This document shows positions 42,960-51,348 of a DNA stretch of 64,000 bases, one piece after another. The notes beneath the pieces are model-generated. The model made no database searches, was not told the DNA's origin, and worked only from the letters and a program-made list of their open reading frames with translations. Positions within the stretch are counted from its first letter, which is position 1. Each line of letters begins with the position of its first letter. The stretch comes from CAYOUV01 sp964407265. Lineage in GTDB: Bacteria; Chloroflexota; Anaerolineae; Anaerolineales; Villigracilaceae. Position numbers and translations under genes: made by a program. The stretch covers positions 38,431 through 102,430 of the forward strand of contig CAYOUV010000003.1 in NCBI GenBank assembly GCA_964407265.1, in the 5' to 3' direction.

Positions 42960-44651
42960 TCAGTCTGTCTCTACTTGTTCTTCCCTTCCCAACTCTATCC
43001 GGTTGCGCCCGGATTGTTTCGCGCGGTAGAGCGCCATATCCGCCGAATGGATTACTGCCATGCCCGTTGTGCCGTGATCCGGGTAGACCGCCACACCGAG
43101 TGACAGGGTGACCCCCCCCAACTGCTGACCGTTATGCTGGATTTGGAGCCGTTTGAGCCTATCCTGTAATAATTCAGCACGGGTGCGCGTTGTCAGCAGC
43201 GTCGCCCCTGGCAGGATGAGAATAAACTCCTCACCACCGAAGCGGCAGGCAATATCTTCACGGCGTACGTGTGTAAGCAGAAAGCCGCCCAATTCACGCA
43301 GCACCGTATCCCCCGCCTTGTGACCATAGTTATCATTGATTCTTTTGAAAAAGTCAATATCAATCATGATGATCCCCACCGGCTGATGGTTGCGCTTCGC
43401 CCGCTGAACTTCCCGTTCCAATGTTTCTTCGAGGTAGCGCCTGTTGAACAATCCGGTGAGCGGGTCGCGGATCGCTTGCTGACGCAGCGTTTCGCGCAAA
43501 TCCAGGTTGGCCAGCGCCAACGCGGTGGTGTCCGCCACGGTGCGCGCCAATTGTTGTTTGGCCGGGGTCATGTGGAGGTCGCTTTTGTCTTCGTTCTGCA
43601 AAGACAATACACCGACTGTTTCTCCATGGGCTATCAAGGGGATGCATAGGTGGGCGGTGGCGCGGCCGTCAACTGAATGATGACAGTGGCTGGTCTGTTC
43701 CCCTTCAGCCAAATGAGTCTGCCCGCTTTGCAGAACCGGGCAATCGTTCGGTGAGAATGCGGTCAGGATATTTTGGGTTGAAGAGAATCCCCAAGCAACC
43801 ACAACTTCGCTGATATCCTGCGAAGGGTTGAGCCTGAACAACGTGCCGGCCTGCTCGGGGAATAACAGGGTGCAGGACTGCTCGGCAACGGCATAGATTT
43901 CTTCGATTGTGATGCAAGCCTGGTAGGATTCAACCATCCTGTTAAGCAAAGACATTACGATGTTTTGCTGCTCCAATTCCGACATATTGCGCGTTATTGT
44001 TTTGCTTGCATCCAGTAATGCTGCTTCCGTACTCTTGCGGTCAGTAACATCGCGCGCTACCCATAGCGTGCTGTCTTCAGTCATGTAAGAGATGAAAGCC
44101 TCAAACCAGAGCAGGTTTTCGCCAATCGTCAGTTTGTATTCAACCTTGAGAGTCTGTTGTGCCCCCAACACTTTTTGCACGGTGGAAAGGAGCGTTTCAG
44201 CTTCTTCCGGTGGGAAGACATCCCGTATGTTTTTGCCCAGCAGTTCCTCAGGCAGTTTATAGAGCAGATCGGTGTTGGTGGGGGCGATGCTTTGGTAGAC
44301 GCCCTGGCGGTCTATCTCCAAGACCACATCGTGCATGGAGGCGAATAGGGCGCGTAGTTTGGCCTCAATCCGCAGACGCTCTGTGAGTTCAATATTCAAT
44401 TGACTATTTACGGAATTCAACCGATTTGAGATAAATTGGGCGTATATTGTATTGATCAGGATTATCACAATGATAAAGGATCGCACGTAGATTTCATACG
44501 GCTCAGGATGTAATAATTGGGTGAGCAGGGTTCCCTCGTGAAACCAGTACACATCTATGAGAATGTCCGCAAACAAAAAAAGCATGAGGGATCCGATCCC
44601 ATGCATAACTTTTGATCTACCAATAGTTTGTTTGATTTTTTCTTGCATCAT
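42960..44651 (-). CDS. Membrane PAS-GAF diguanylate cyclase
   Basis: About 563 residues. Two N-terminal membrane spans (around residues 20-75), a PAS domain (about 95-210), a GAF domain (about 245-390) and a C-terminal GGDEF domain with the intact active site RFGGEEFILILPGA. It makes c-di-GMP from GTP. No clear RxxD inhibitory site is seen. The GAF part holds a thiol/His-rich stretch (NDCPVLQSGQTHLAEGEQTSHCHH) also seen in related histidine-kinase GAFs. The start is either of two adjacent ATG codons (44651/44648), with no strong ribosome site. Confidence 0.88.
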   Translation of the reverse strand: MMQEKIKQTIGRSKVMHGIGSLMLFLFADILIDVYWFHEGTLLTQLLHPEPYEIYVRSFIIVIILINTIYAQFISNRLNSVNSQLNIELTERLRIEAKLRALFASMHDVVLEIDRQGVYQSIAPTNTDLLYKLPEELLGKNIRDVFPPEEAETLLSTVQKVLGAQQTLKVEYKLTIGENLLWFEAFISYMTEDSTLWVARDVTDRKSTEAALLDASKTITRNMSELEQQNIVMSLLNRMVESYQACITIEEIYAVAEQSCTLLFPEQAGTLFRLNPSQDISEVVVAWGFSSTQNILTAFSPNDCPVLQSGQTHLAEGEQTSHCHHSVDGRATAHLCIPLIAHGETVGVLSLQNEDKSDLHMTPAKQQLARTVADTTALALANLDLRETLRQQAIRDPLTGLFNRRYLEETLEREVQRAKRNHQPVGIIMIDIDFFKRINDNYGHKAGDTVLRELGGFLLTHVRREDIACRFGGEEFILILPGATLLTTRTRAELLQDRLKRLQIQHNGQQLGGVTLSLGVAVYPDHGTTGMAVIHSADMALYRAKQSGRNRIELGREEQVETD

Positions 44652-44879
44652 CTTTTCTGCTAGCAATATTTTGCAAATAGTTCACAGTATTCGAACTTGC
44701 GATGGGGGATGTGGTAGTTACGATTACGCTTCAGACCTACCGGCCGTACTCAAGATTCGCAAAAGTTGATGCGTATCATAACCTGCAATAAAGCTCAAGT
44801 ACCTTGCCCAAACGCCAGAACCGGCGAATCTTGCGGAGCTAAACGGGAAGCGAGTTACTTGAATTCTTTCTTGGATTCA

Positions 44880-45010
44880 GGCAGTACGTGCAACAGGATG
44901 TTGCTTCCCAGGTGGAGCCACCCGTCGGGCATGCCATGCAGAGAACCGTGCCGGGAAATCAGCACCGGCGTTAGCAAGGAATCGGCTGGGAATGAACTCC
45001 CGTTGCATTT
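44880..45010 (-). pseudogene. Rhomboid protease gene relic
   Basis: A stretch without a usable gene that still aligns to the intact rhomboid gene at 51434-52084. GATGTTGCTTCCCAGGTGGA (plus strand, from 44898) matches its CATATTGCCTCCCAGGTGGA, and the 3' flank keeps the same order of blocks (CAGCACCGG..., CGGCTGGG). Translated on minus it reads MPDGWLHLGSNILLHVL against MHAGWVHLGGNMLYLWIF. Small indels and loss of the Ser/His half show decay. The rest of 44652-45107 holds no other gene that I can support. Confidence 0.55.
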
Positions 45011-45107
45011 GGAAAATCCGGGGGCAACCCTCGTTCTGGCAAGCCCAATGCGCAAGGTTTTACAAAATGGAACAGTGATGATGCACCTGTGTGTTTATTA
45101 GTAACTA

Positions 45108-45272
45108 TTACTCGACTGATTTTTCTGGGACGCGTTTTATGAACGGCGCTCTATAGACGGTGCCTTCTTTACTGGCTTCTTGCTTCAGCCGCCTTATATG
45201 CAGGCGCAGCCCTTTGGGAAGTCGTTTCATTTTCGTTTTCGTTTTGCTTGTCTTGGTTGTTTTGTCAGTCAT
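45108..45272 (-). CDS. Small basic protein, 54 residues
   Basis: ATG 45272 with AGGAG 7 bases upstream. The product starts MTDKTTKTSKTKTKMKRLPK and ends with Pro/Lys-rich APFIKRVPEKSVE. It is strongly basic, without a signal or membrane segment, and probably binds nucleic acid or ribosomes. I do not recognise a family. Its gene follows the B12 radical SAM gene on the same strand after 42 bases. Confidence 0.65.
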   Translation of the reverse strand: MTDKTTKTSKTKTKMKRLPKGLRLHIRRLKQEASKEGTVYRAPFIKRVPEKSVE

Positions 45273-45314
45273 TGAATTGCTCCTGATTATTTTTATTGTT
45301 CAGACTCTTCGAAA

Positions 45315-46793
45315 TCATCCAACATGCAGTTCTGTCACCTGACGGAAATGGAAGCCGTAGATCGCGAAGGTGATTGCCAGTGGGAACAGGCGTGGCCGCC
45401 GGAACAGAGCCCAGAAAAAGAGCCGCCAATACTGGACGCGTTCGACACCGCGGATGCCCAGTTGGTAAATGGAGCGCCACAGGGCCAGGATGTATTGCGA
45501 ATCCAATGGCACTCGGATTTTTGGGGGTTGGTACTCGCGCAGAAATGTCAAAACACGCTCGTAATAATATTTAGGTGCGTAGATATGGCTTAGAATTTCG
45601 CGGTAGCCTTCCCGTAATGGTTCCAGACCCATCCTGGGGATAATGTTGGTCGAGCCGTCCACGTTATCGCCGGAAAAGTCATTGACCAGGCGGCCTTCTT
45701 TTTGCATGCGCTCGTACAGGCGCGTGCCCAAAGGCGCTTGCAGTAAGCCGACCATGGCGGTCACAATGCCGCTCTTTTGGATGAAATCGATCTGCTGTTG
45801 GAAGATGGAGGGGGAATCATTGTCGAAGCCGACGATGAAACCACCTTGTACCTGCAGACCTGCGCGCTGGAGTATCTTGACGCTCTCCACCAGATCACGG
45901 CCTTTGTTTTGGTTCTTGCTGCATTCGATCAAACTGTCTTCATTAGGCGTCTCGATTCCGACGAAGACCGTATTGAACCCGGCTTGTGTCATGAGACGCA
46001 TCAATTCTGGATCATCGGCCAGGTTGATGGAGGCTTCTGTGCTGAACGGCATACCAACTTTGTTTTTGCGCCATTCGATTAAGGCAGGCAGCAGGTCAGA
46101 CTTGATCTGCTTTTTGTTGCCAATAAAGTTGTCGTCGACGAAGAAGATGCTTTTTCGCCAACCCAACGCATAAAGGCTGTCCAATTCGGCGATGATCTGC
46201 GCGGGAGACTTGGTCCGCGGACGATGCCCCAATAAAGCGGTCACATTGCAAAAATCACAATTGAAGGGGCAACCGCGCGAGAATTGAATGCTGATCGTGT
46301 CGTAATATTTGAGATCCGCCAAATCCCAAAGTGGGACCGGGGTCTGGTGGATATCGGGATACACATCGGATGCGTAAACGCGTTCAGCCCGACCCTGTTC
46401 CAGATCCCGTAAGAACGGGGCAAGGGTCTCCTCAGCCTCGTTCAAGACAAAATAATCCACATCCGGAAATTGCTCATGTTCCATGGTGAAGAGCGGACCG
46501 CCGGCCACCACTTTCACCCCGGCTGTTTTGCAGCGTTCGATGACCGCTTGCGCTGATTTGCGCTGCACAATCATGGCACTGACGAACACAAAATCAGCCC
46601 ATGCCAGATATTCATCCGTGAGCTCAGTTACGTTGAGATCGACCAAGCGCTTTTCCCATTCGGCAGGCAGCATGGCTGCAACCGTCAACAAGCCCAATGG
46701 AGGCGCGCCGGCCTTCTTGTGGATGAACTTAAGCGCATGTTTGAAACTCCAGAAGGTGTCTGGAAACTCGGGGTAAACAAGCAGGATTTTCAC
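45315..46793 (-). CDS. B12-binding radical SAM protein (HpnP-like, DUF4070)
   Basis: 492 residues. An N-terminal cobalamin-binding Rossmann domain (about 1-135), a radical SAM barrel with the cluster motif CPFNCDFC (C-x3-C-x2-C), and a C-terminal DUF4070 region. The start MKILLVYPEFPDTFWSFKHAL is the hallmark of the group that includes hopanoid C-2 methylase HpnP. Such enzymes methylate unactivated carbons with methylcobalamin and SAM. No hopanoid or other substrate gene is adjacent, so the target is unknown. Many DUF4070 proteins are not hopanoid methylases. Confidence 0.85.
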   Translation of the reverse strand: MKILLVYPEFPDTFWSFKHALKFIHKKAGAPPLGLLTVAAMLPAEWEKRLVDLNVTELTDEYLAWADFVFVSAMIVQRKSAQAVIERCKTAGVKVVAGGPLFTMEHEQFPDVDYFVLNEAEETLAPFLRDLEQGRAERVYASDVYPDIHQTPVPLWDLADLKYYDTISIQFSRGCPFNCDFCNVTALLGHRPRTKSPAQIIAELDSLYALGWRKSIFFVDDNFIGNKKQIKSDLLPALIEWRKNKVGMPFSTEASINLADDPELMRLMTQAGFNTVFVGIETPNEDSLIECSKNQNKGRDLVESVKILQRAGLQVQGGFIVGFDNDSPSIFQQQIDFIQKSGIVTAMVGLLQAPLGTRLYERMQKEGRLVNDFSGDNVDGSTNIIPRMGLEPLREGYREILSHIYAPKYYYERVLTFLREYQPPKIRVPLDSQYILALWRSIYQLGIRGVERVQYWRLFFWALFRRPRLFPLAITFAIYGFHFRQVTELHVG

Positions 46794-46984
46794 GGTTACT
46801 CCTTTTTGCTATTCACCTTTCCCATTCGGTTCATTCCACCTTAAATGGTACAGGCGTTTAAAATGCACTGAAAGTTGGCGGCACTGGCATTGCACGGTCA
46901 GACTCTCACCAGGGTTAGTTCGCTGAACCCCTGATATAGACTGATCACTTTAAAACGATATACAGCATTACATCTTCTGGAACT

Positions 46985-47176
46985 TCACTTTCCTTTTCTG
47001 TTTTTTTTATTTGATCCAGCGGCAGGATCTGTACCGCTTCTGTTGGGAGCAGCCCCGTTATCTTTAACAAGCAACGTTACAGAAGGGCCATCGCGCCTAT
47101 TGGAAGAGACATTGTTGTTATTGGAAGGCGATTTCAATTTCTTGGCCTTGCGTTTGCTGACTCCTTTGCGTCCCAT
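46985..47176 (-). CDS. Small basic low-complexity protein, 63 residues
   Basis: ATG 47176 with AAGGAG 7 bases upstream. It begins MGRKGVSKRKAKKLK, continues with an Asn/Ser run and VTLLVKDNGAAPNRSG, and ends in a Lys/Asn-rich tail. No membrane segment. Probably nucleic acid-binding or intrinsically disordered. The upstream sequence is broken by a scaffold gap that duplicates its first codons at 47303-47357; that copy is an artefact. Confidence 0.65.
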   Translation of the reverse strand: MGRKGVSKRKAKKLKSPSNNNNVSSNRRDGPSVTLLVKDNGAAPNRSGTDPAAGSNKKNRKGK

Positions 47177-47357
47177 TCTTTTCTCCTTAATCGGTATCTA
47201 TTNNNNNNNNNNNNNNNNNNNNNNNNNNNNNNNNNNNNNNNNNNNNNNNNNNNNNNNNNNNNNNNNNNNNNNNNNNNNNNNNNNNNNNNNNNNNNNNNNN
47301 NNTTGCGTTTGCTGACTCCTTTGCGTCCCATTCTTTTCTCCTTAATCGGTATCTATT
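47148..47357. other. Scaffold gap with duplicated 55-mer
   Basis: 47203-47302 is 100 N. Bases 47148-47202 are identical to 47303-47357. As with the first gap, two contigs overlapping by 55 bases were joined. The apparent second start of the small basic protein is not real. No other gene is seen in 47177-47407. Confidence 0.95.
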
Positions 47358-47407
47358 GAATTGCGGTAATAATTTTTCTTTGGCAGAGTGTGTTGTTGGT
47401 GTTGAAA

Positions 47408-48094
47408 CTATCCTTTTGCCTTATCAAATAATTTCTTTATGTGTTTTATTCGCTGTTGATTAGCCTCATACGTCGCTACCCGTTTGTTGAATTTTTCCTC
47501 GTCTATCACCACAATGTCAGGCTGACCTTGCGCTGCAAGTTTTTCGGCGGCCTCATCTCTGAGTTGAATATCATCGAAGACTTTCAGGAAAGCGCCAACG
47601 CCTTGGTCAACCAGCGTTTGATCATCAATACTCTGCTCATTAATAGATATGGTTGGATTCGTTTGCGAATTTACCCACGCAGGTACCGGCTGATCGTTAT
47701 AGACAACCCCGACGAAAAGTCGGTCGCCATCCAGGAATGGGAAATCGATGTGGGTTGGTAATTTCCCGAGCTGGCCGCGGTCCAGGATAAAGGCGTAACG
47801 CAGACCTTCGCTGTTGCAAGACACTACTTGCACTTGCAGTTCGTTCGCGAGATCAAGTAAGACTCGTGGATCGAAGTAATCACTGAAAGCGATGGATGTA
47901 TGCCTGGCGAGATAACTGCTATTAAGTACGCCAAAAAGAACCACCATTCCGGTGCTTGGATCTTGTGTTAGGCGCCAGCGTTTAAATCGAGGTATCAATC
48001 CCCACTTCGTCAGAATTATCGATACCTGAGCCCGGATTTGGTGGGCTTTTTGATCAAAATAATGCGGATCAAATGTCTGCGTCGTCATCATCAT
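47408..48094 (-). CDS. Conserved-looking soluble protein of unknown function
   Basis: About 228 residues from the ATG cluster at 48094-48088, which overlaps the end of the upstream gene in another frame, suggesting coupled translation. No membrane span or signal. The middle part (YFDPRVLLDLANELQVQVVSCNSEGLRYAFILDRGQL) looks like an alpha/beta regulatory domain, and the C-terminus is Lys-rich and helical. I recognise no catalytic motif. It probably works with the membrane lipoprotein encoded just before it. Confidence 0.65.
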   Translation of the reverse strand: MMMTTQTFDPHYFDQKAHQIRAQVSIILTKWGLIPRFKRWRLTQDPSTGMVVLFGVLNSSYLARHTSIAFSDYFDPRVLLDLANELQVQVVSCNSEGLRYAFILDRGQLGKLPTHIDFPFLDGDRLFVGVVYNDQPVPAWVNSQTNPTISINEQSIDDQTLVDQGVGAFLKVFDDIQLRDEAAEKLAAQGQPDIVVIDEEKFNKRVATYEANQQRIKHIKKLFDKAKG

Positions 48095-48998
48095 CTTTCT
48101 GAGCACTGATTAACAATTTGCGTTTGACTTCATCGAGCCACTTACGTACCTGGTCATCCGGCTTGGTTAGCTGATAACGGTTCTCGACAATTTCATTATC
48201 AAGATAGGGTAGTTCATCATCCTGGCGTTGATCGATAACTTCAGCCACTGGAGCTTGGAACTCGTCAACAGGATCTTCCGCGAAACTTTGGTTGGCCTGT
48301 CGAATCCTTAACCAGCGCCAGAATCCCCATAAGGCCAAACCCGCAAATAGCACAATGAAGATTGGAAAGCACCATGCCCACAGAAACCCAATCGGAACTT
48401 GTCTTTGTTCATCGCGTTGGCGTGCCTGGTCGGCATACCATTGGGAGGTGGCTGCCGCAGCCCGGGTCTGCGTGGCGATTTGATTGGCCTCGGCTGTTTG
48501 TGTGCTGGCGGCAATGGCATTTTTGTTTTGTTGAATCAACAGCGCCTCCGCACCCGATGTCGCCATATCTGCCACCTGGGTCTGGCGAATCGCATCTTGG
48601 GTCAATGCAGCGCTTTGCGTCGAACCGGCAGAATTCAAGGTGGCTTGCGCGTTGGCGCGTATAATAGCGGCGGTGGCCGCTATCTGGCCGGCGATGACAT
48701 TGGCGCTGTTTTGATCCTGGGTTTGGACCGCATTCAGTGTTGCATTGGCTGAATTTAAGGTTGCCAAGGCATTAGCGCGCATGATTTCGGCGGTGGCCGC
48801 CGCCTGATTATCAGCATTATTCTTACCCTGGGTTAGCGCAGCTGCCCGGGTTGCCTGGTCACTGGCTCTGTCAGGCGGATTGGAGATGGCAGCGTTGGTC
48901 GCGTAGGGGGTACTCAGCAGCGGCCCACAGCCGGTCAGGGTTAACAGCAACACGAATACCAGTACCCCAATGATGCCAAGCTGAAAATTGGGGTGCAT
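48069..48998 (-). CDS. Repeat-containing membrane lipoprotein
   Basis: 309 residues. The signal peptide ends in a lipobox (LTLTGC). An Ala/Thr/Gln/Asn-rich extracytoplasmic region (about 40-205) contains two near copies of a unit of about 40 residues (RANALATLNSANATLNAVQTQ and RANAQATLNSAGSTQSAALTQ), predicted helical or coiled-coil. One membrane span follows (FPIFIVLFAGLALWGFW, about 215-232), then an acidic cytoplasmic tail ending in six Asp. Outside-to-inside topology suggests an envelope sensor or anchor. The acidic tail could dock the basic small proteins or the 47408 product. Confidence 0.7.
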   Translation of the reverse strand: MHPNFQLGIIGVLVFVLLLTLTGCGPLLSTPYATNAAISNPPDRASDQATRAAALTQGKNNADNQAAATAEIMRANALATLNSANATLNAVQTQDQNSANVIAGQIAATAAIIRANAQATLNSAGSTQSAALTQDAIRQTQVADMATSGAEALLIQQNKNAIAASTQTAEANQIATQTRAAAATSQWYADQARQRDEQRQVPIGFLWAWCFPIFIVLFAGLALWGFWRWLRIRQANQSFAEDPVDEFQAPVAEVIDQRQDDELPYLDNEIVENRYQLTKPDDQVRKWLDEVKRKLLISAQKDDDDDADI

Positions 48999-49009
48999 CG
49001 ATTTCCCTC

Positions 49010-49444
49010 TTACTTCGCGTTGGACCGCGAAATTCCTTTTACCAATGCCGCAGTTTTTACTGGCTGATCGACACGCGTCGCAACATCCGCCTGGGCAATA
49101 ATCCCAAGAATCTTGTCGTCATTGTCAACTACCGGGATGCGGCGTAATTGAAGCCGGGACATTGTATCCAACGCTGTTTGCAATTCATCCTCAGCATGGC
49201 AGCTTACTACCTTGCGCGTCATCACCGCTTCGACTTTTGTTGTTTTGGCTTCGCGCTCTTCGGCTACAACTTTTAAAGCCAGATCCCGATCGGTCACGAT
49301 ACCGACCAGTTTTTTTGTCTGCTCATTCTCGATAACCGGTACCGAACCGATATTATTGTCTTTCATCAGCGCCGCTGCTTTTGCCACAGTATCTTTTGGA
49401 AAGCAGCACACGGGGTTTTTCGTCATCACTTCATTACATTGCAT
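49010..49444 (-). CDS. CBS-domain pair protein
   Basis: 144 residues from ATG 49444 (GAGGAG 10 bases upstream). Two CBS motifs form one Bateman module: PVCCFPKDTVAKAAALMKD with GIVTDRDLALK, and VVSCHAEDELQTALDTMS with RIPVVDNDDKILGIIAQAD. Such stand-alone proteins bind adenosine nucleotides and are often stress-induced. The upstream gene encodes a small membrane protein. Confidence 0.9.
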   Translation of the reverse strand: MQCNEVMTKNPVCCFPKDTVAKAAALMKDNNIGSVPVIENEQTKKLVGIVTDRDLALKVVAEEREAKTTKVEAVMTRKVVSCHAEDELQTALDTMSRLQLRRIPVVDNDDKILGIIAQADVATRVDQPVKTAALVKGISRSNAK

Positions 49445-49497
49445 GCTTAAATTTCTCCTCTCTTGACGTGTAACCAACCTTTTTCTGGTCGAGTATA

Positions 49498-49524
49498 GAG
49501 AGCCAGCCAAGCAAGCTGGCTCTC
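49498..49524 (-). terminator. Hairpin between the small membrane protein and CBS genes
   Basis: A 10-bp perfect stem (49498-49507 with 49515-49524) with a 7-base loop, 23 bases after the stop of the 52-residue gene. No clear U-run, so termination may be partial. Confidence 0.45.
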
Positions 49525-49546
49525 CTGGTGGCGTCGATGGGCAGCT

Positions 49547-49705
49547 CTAGATGACCCCTAAGAGCTTCAAAACAATCAGAATGACCGCAATGACAAGTAA
49601 AACGTGAACCAGATTGCCTGTGCGTGGAAAGCCAGAGAATACATTTGGGCCGAAGTAACCGAGCAACCAAAGCACAATGAGAATTACAATGATCCAGGTA
49701 AGCAT
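49547..49705 (-). CDS. Lmo0937-like small membrane protein, 52 residues
   Basis: ATG 49705 with AAGGAG 7 bases upstream. The product has two membrane spans (MLTWIIVILIVLWLLGYFG and LVHVLLVIAVILIVLKLLG) linked by a short PNVFSGFPRTGN loop. It matches the widespread lmo0937 family of tiny proteins, whose function is unknown and which is common in stress loci. Confidence 0.8.
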   Translation of the reverse strand: MLTWIIVILIVLWLLGYFGPNVFSGFPRTGNLVHVLLVIAVILIVLKLLGVI

Positions 49706-49841
49706 GAGATTTCTCCTTTTTAACTCGAGATAATGTTCTTTGAACGATCGTCAATTTGTGGTAACTACACTCAATGAATCAGGTTCGCGGGATTCTCTTT
49801 AGGATTGCAACTGCGGGGTATCCAGCGGGAATTCATCCAAA

Positions 49842-50048
49842 TCAGTCGTCGATAAGGAATGTAACCTTCAATTGGACGCGGTATTCCGTGATTTGTCCTT
49901 TATTGTCCAGTTTGACCTGCTGATCCTGGACCCATGCGGACTTGAGGTTCCTGAGCGTTTTTTGTGAGCGTGCGATGCCCACCTTGATGGCGTCATCAAA
50001 ACTCTTCGGAGATGACACGATGATTTCAGTTACTTTTGCGACTGTCAT
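49842..50048 (-). CDS. Dodecin (flavin storage protein)
   Basis: 68 residues with the dodecin pattern KVTEIIVSSPKSFDDAIKVGIARSQKTLRNLKSAWV and a final beta strand EYRVQLKVTFLID. Dodecins form dodecamers that bind riboflavin, FMN or FAD and buffer free flavin in oxidative or light stress. The Trp in SAWV stacks on the flavin. Transcription probably starts from the repeated promoter element at 50112-50180. Confidence 0.93.
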   Translation of the reverse strand: MTVAKVTEIIVSSPKSFDDAIKVGIARSQKTLRNLKSAWVQDQQVKLDNKGQITEYRVQLKVTFLIDD

Positions 50049-50111
50049 AGAAATACTCCTTTTTTCTGGCTTGTAATGGGTTCGGGTGTATTTAATTTCT
50101 TAGCTGTTTTC

Positions 50112-50180
50112 ATTATAGAATACTCACTCCCCGGCCGCATCCATCGACCGGGGAGTATTGCTCTCCGCCACTTGGGGGAG
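50112..50180 (-). promoter_or_regulatory. Repeated promoter element, copy A (dodecin)
   Basis: On minus: box 1 CTCCCCCAAGTGGCGGAG (50180-50163), box 2 palindrome with arms ACTCCCCGG and CCGGGGAGT (50156-50126), then -10 TATAAT (50117-50112). 45 bases separate box 1 from the -10 box. No TTGACA-like -35 is present. Confidence 0.75.
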
Positions 50181-50204
50181 GAGAGCAGATGGTGATTTGT
50201 GTCC

Positions 50205-50762
50205 CTATTTCTTTTCTGGAGGAACTGTCTCTGTTTTGAGGAGTTCATCAAACAGAGATCGATAATAGATCATTGACTGTCTTAATTCTTCGGTACCTGC
50301 CTGGTGGTTCTCGTTTTTGAGCGCGATCGCGCGCGCAGCACGATAATTACTTACCAAAGCTGGATACTGGACGGAGATATCGGCCGCCCGCTGTTCAAAA
50401 TCAGATACTGGATAGTCACGAAGCTGCATGACCTCCATGATCAGGCGGTCGGCCTCTACATTTGCCTGTCCTGGTTGGTCGACAAATTTGGCTTGGATTG
50501 CAGTCCATTCAGCCTGATATCGCTGGCGTTCGGGATCGGAAAGTGTACGAATCTTCAAAGTATCAACATGCTTCTGTCGTTCTTCCAGCTCCGTTTGTGC
50601 TTCCTTCTCGCTCCCCGCATTCTCCACGGCGCGGTCATACTCGGATCCAAATTTATTTTGGAAACGCTCTGAACGTTTACGGCGGGCAAAAATCAGCCCT
50701 AATATAGTGCCAAAGATTACCAGGACCAGAACAACAGCGATGATTAGATATGTAGTACTCAT
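50205..50762 (-). CDS. Single-span membrane protein, unknown
   Basis: 185 residues. One N-terminal span (LIIAVVLVLVIFGTILGLIF), then a basic stop-transfer patch (ARRKRSERFQNKFG) and a soluble, mostly helical cytoplasmic domain of about 150 residues (EYDRAVENAGSEKEAQTELEERQKHVD and ADRLIMEVMQLRDYPVSDFEQRAADIS). Proteins with this plan are common in Actinobacteria and Chloroflexi but unnamed. It is in the stress island upstream of dodecin. Confidence 0.75.
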   Translation of the reverse strand: MSTTYLIIAVVLVLVIFGTILGLIFARRKRSERFQNKFGSEYDRAVENAGSEKEAQTELEERQKHVDTLKIRTLSDPERQRYQAEWTAIQAKFVDQPGQANVEADRLIMEVMQLRDYPVSDFEQRAADISVQYPALVSNYRAARAIALKNENHQAGTEELRQSMIYYRSLFDELLKTETVPPEKK

Positions 50763-50846
50763 GACAGATCTCCTTATTGACTTATAAAAATGCTATTGGA
50801 CGGACTGCTCACCTATTTACAGCCTTCTTTGATACCCACGGTATGT

Positions 50847-51254
50847 TTATCGGCGTCGCCCTAACAGGAGACCCAGAACAAACGGGACGAGTAAAACCCC
50901 GAGGAAGAATCCAAAGTTATATGGGCTCCCATCGTTATGCACCTCGTACATCCACGCATCCTTGTGAAGGAATGAAAGTATTAAGGTTACCGGGGAAATG
51001 ATCCCATGCCATACTCCCATCCAGATACCGGCCGGACTACCGTACTGGTCGGGCGTATTGACCATTGGATTAGGACCTGGCGCATAGACTTGTATACTTA
51101 CACCGGGCACATTGATTTGACCATTCGGAACAGGCGTGCCGGTTTTTGAATTTGGAACAGGCGTATTTATTTGTGCGACTGTGCCGGGAGTACAACCCGC
51201 GGCTACGCCAAGCATGGTAGCCAATAAAACGAAAACGAACAGTTTTTTCTTCAT
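50847..51254 (-). CDS. Membrane lipoprotein of unknown function
   Basis: 135 residues. Lipobox VAAGC, then a Thr/Pro/Asn-rich linker and two C-terminal membrane spans (WMGVWHGIISPVTLILSFL and FGFFLGVLLVPFVLGLLLG) around YEVHNDGSPYNFG. The WHGIISPVTLI-YEVHN block recurs in small bacterial proteins of unknown function. Driven by element copy B at 51349-51417. Confidence 0.75.
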   Translation of the reverse strand: MKKKLFVFVLLATMLGVAAGCTPGTVAQINTPVPNSKTGTPVPNGQINVPGVSIQVYAPGPNPMVNTPDQYGSPAGIWMGVWHGIISPVTLILSFLHKDAWMYEVHNDGSPYNFGFFLGVLLVPFVLGLLLGRRR

Positions 51255-51348
51255 CTCTTACCTCTGTATTTGTTAATCGGATCGACGTGTTGCATCCATG
51301 AGCCATAACAGGCGTGAAAACCGTACAGGCGAAAAGTGTTCTTCTGTC

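Noticed and set aside
44751..44833. 10-bp inverted repeat CAAGATTCGC/GCGAATCTTG
   Set aside because: Arms are 63 bases apart with no other structure or mobile gene; could be chance or part of the decayed region.
46910..46933. Possible tRNA fragment or terminator at the short hairpin
   Set aside because: Only one imperfect stem; no acceptor, anticodon or T-loop pattern and no U-run.
47303..47331. Second start of the small basic protein after the N gap
   Set aside because: Duplicate k-mer at a scaffold join; the frame continues into unrelated sequence.
50126..50180. The element as a known riboswitch such as a c-di-GMP class
   Set aside because: It lies upstream of the -10 box, so it is not transcribed; the sequence also lacks the conserved riboswitch core.
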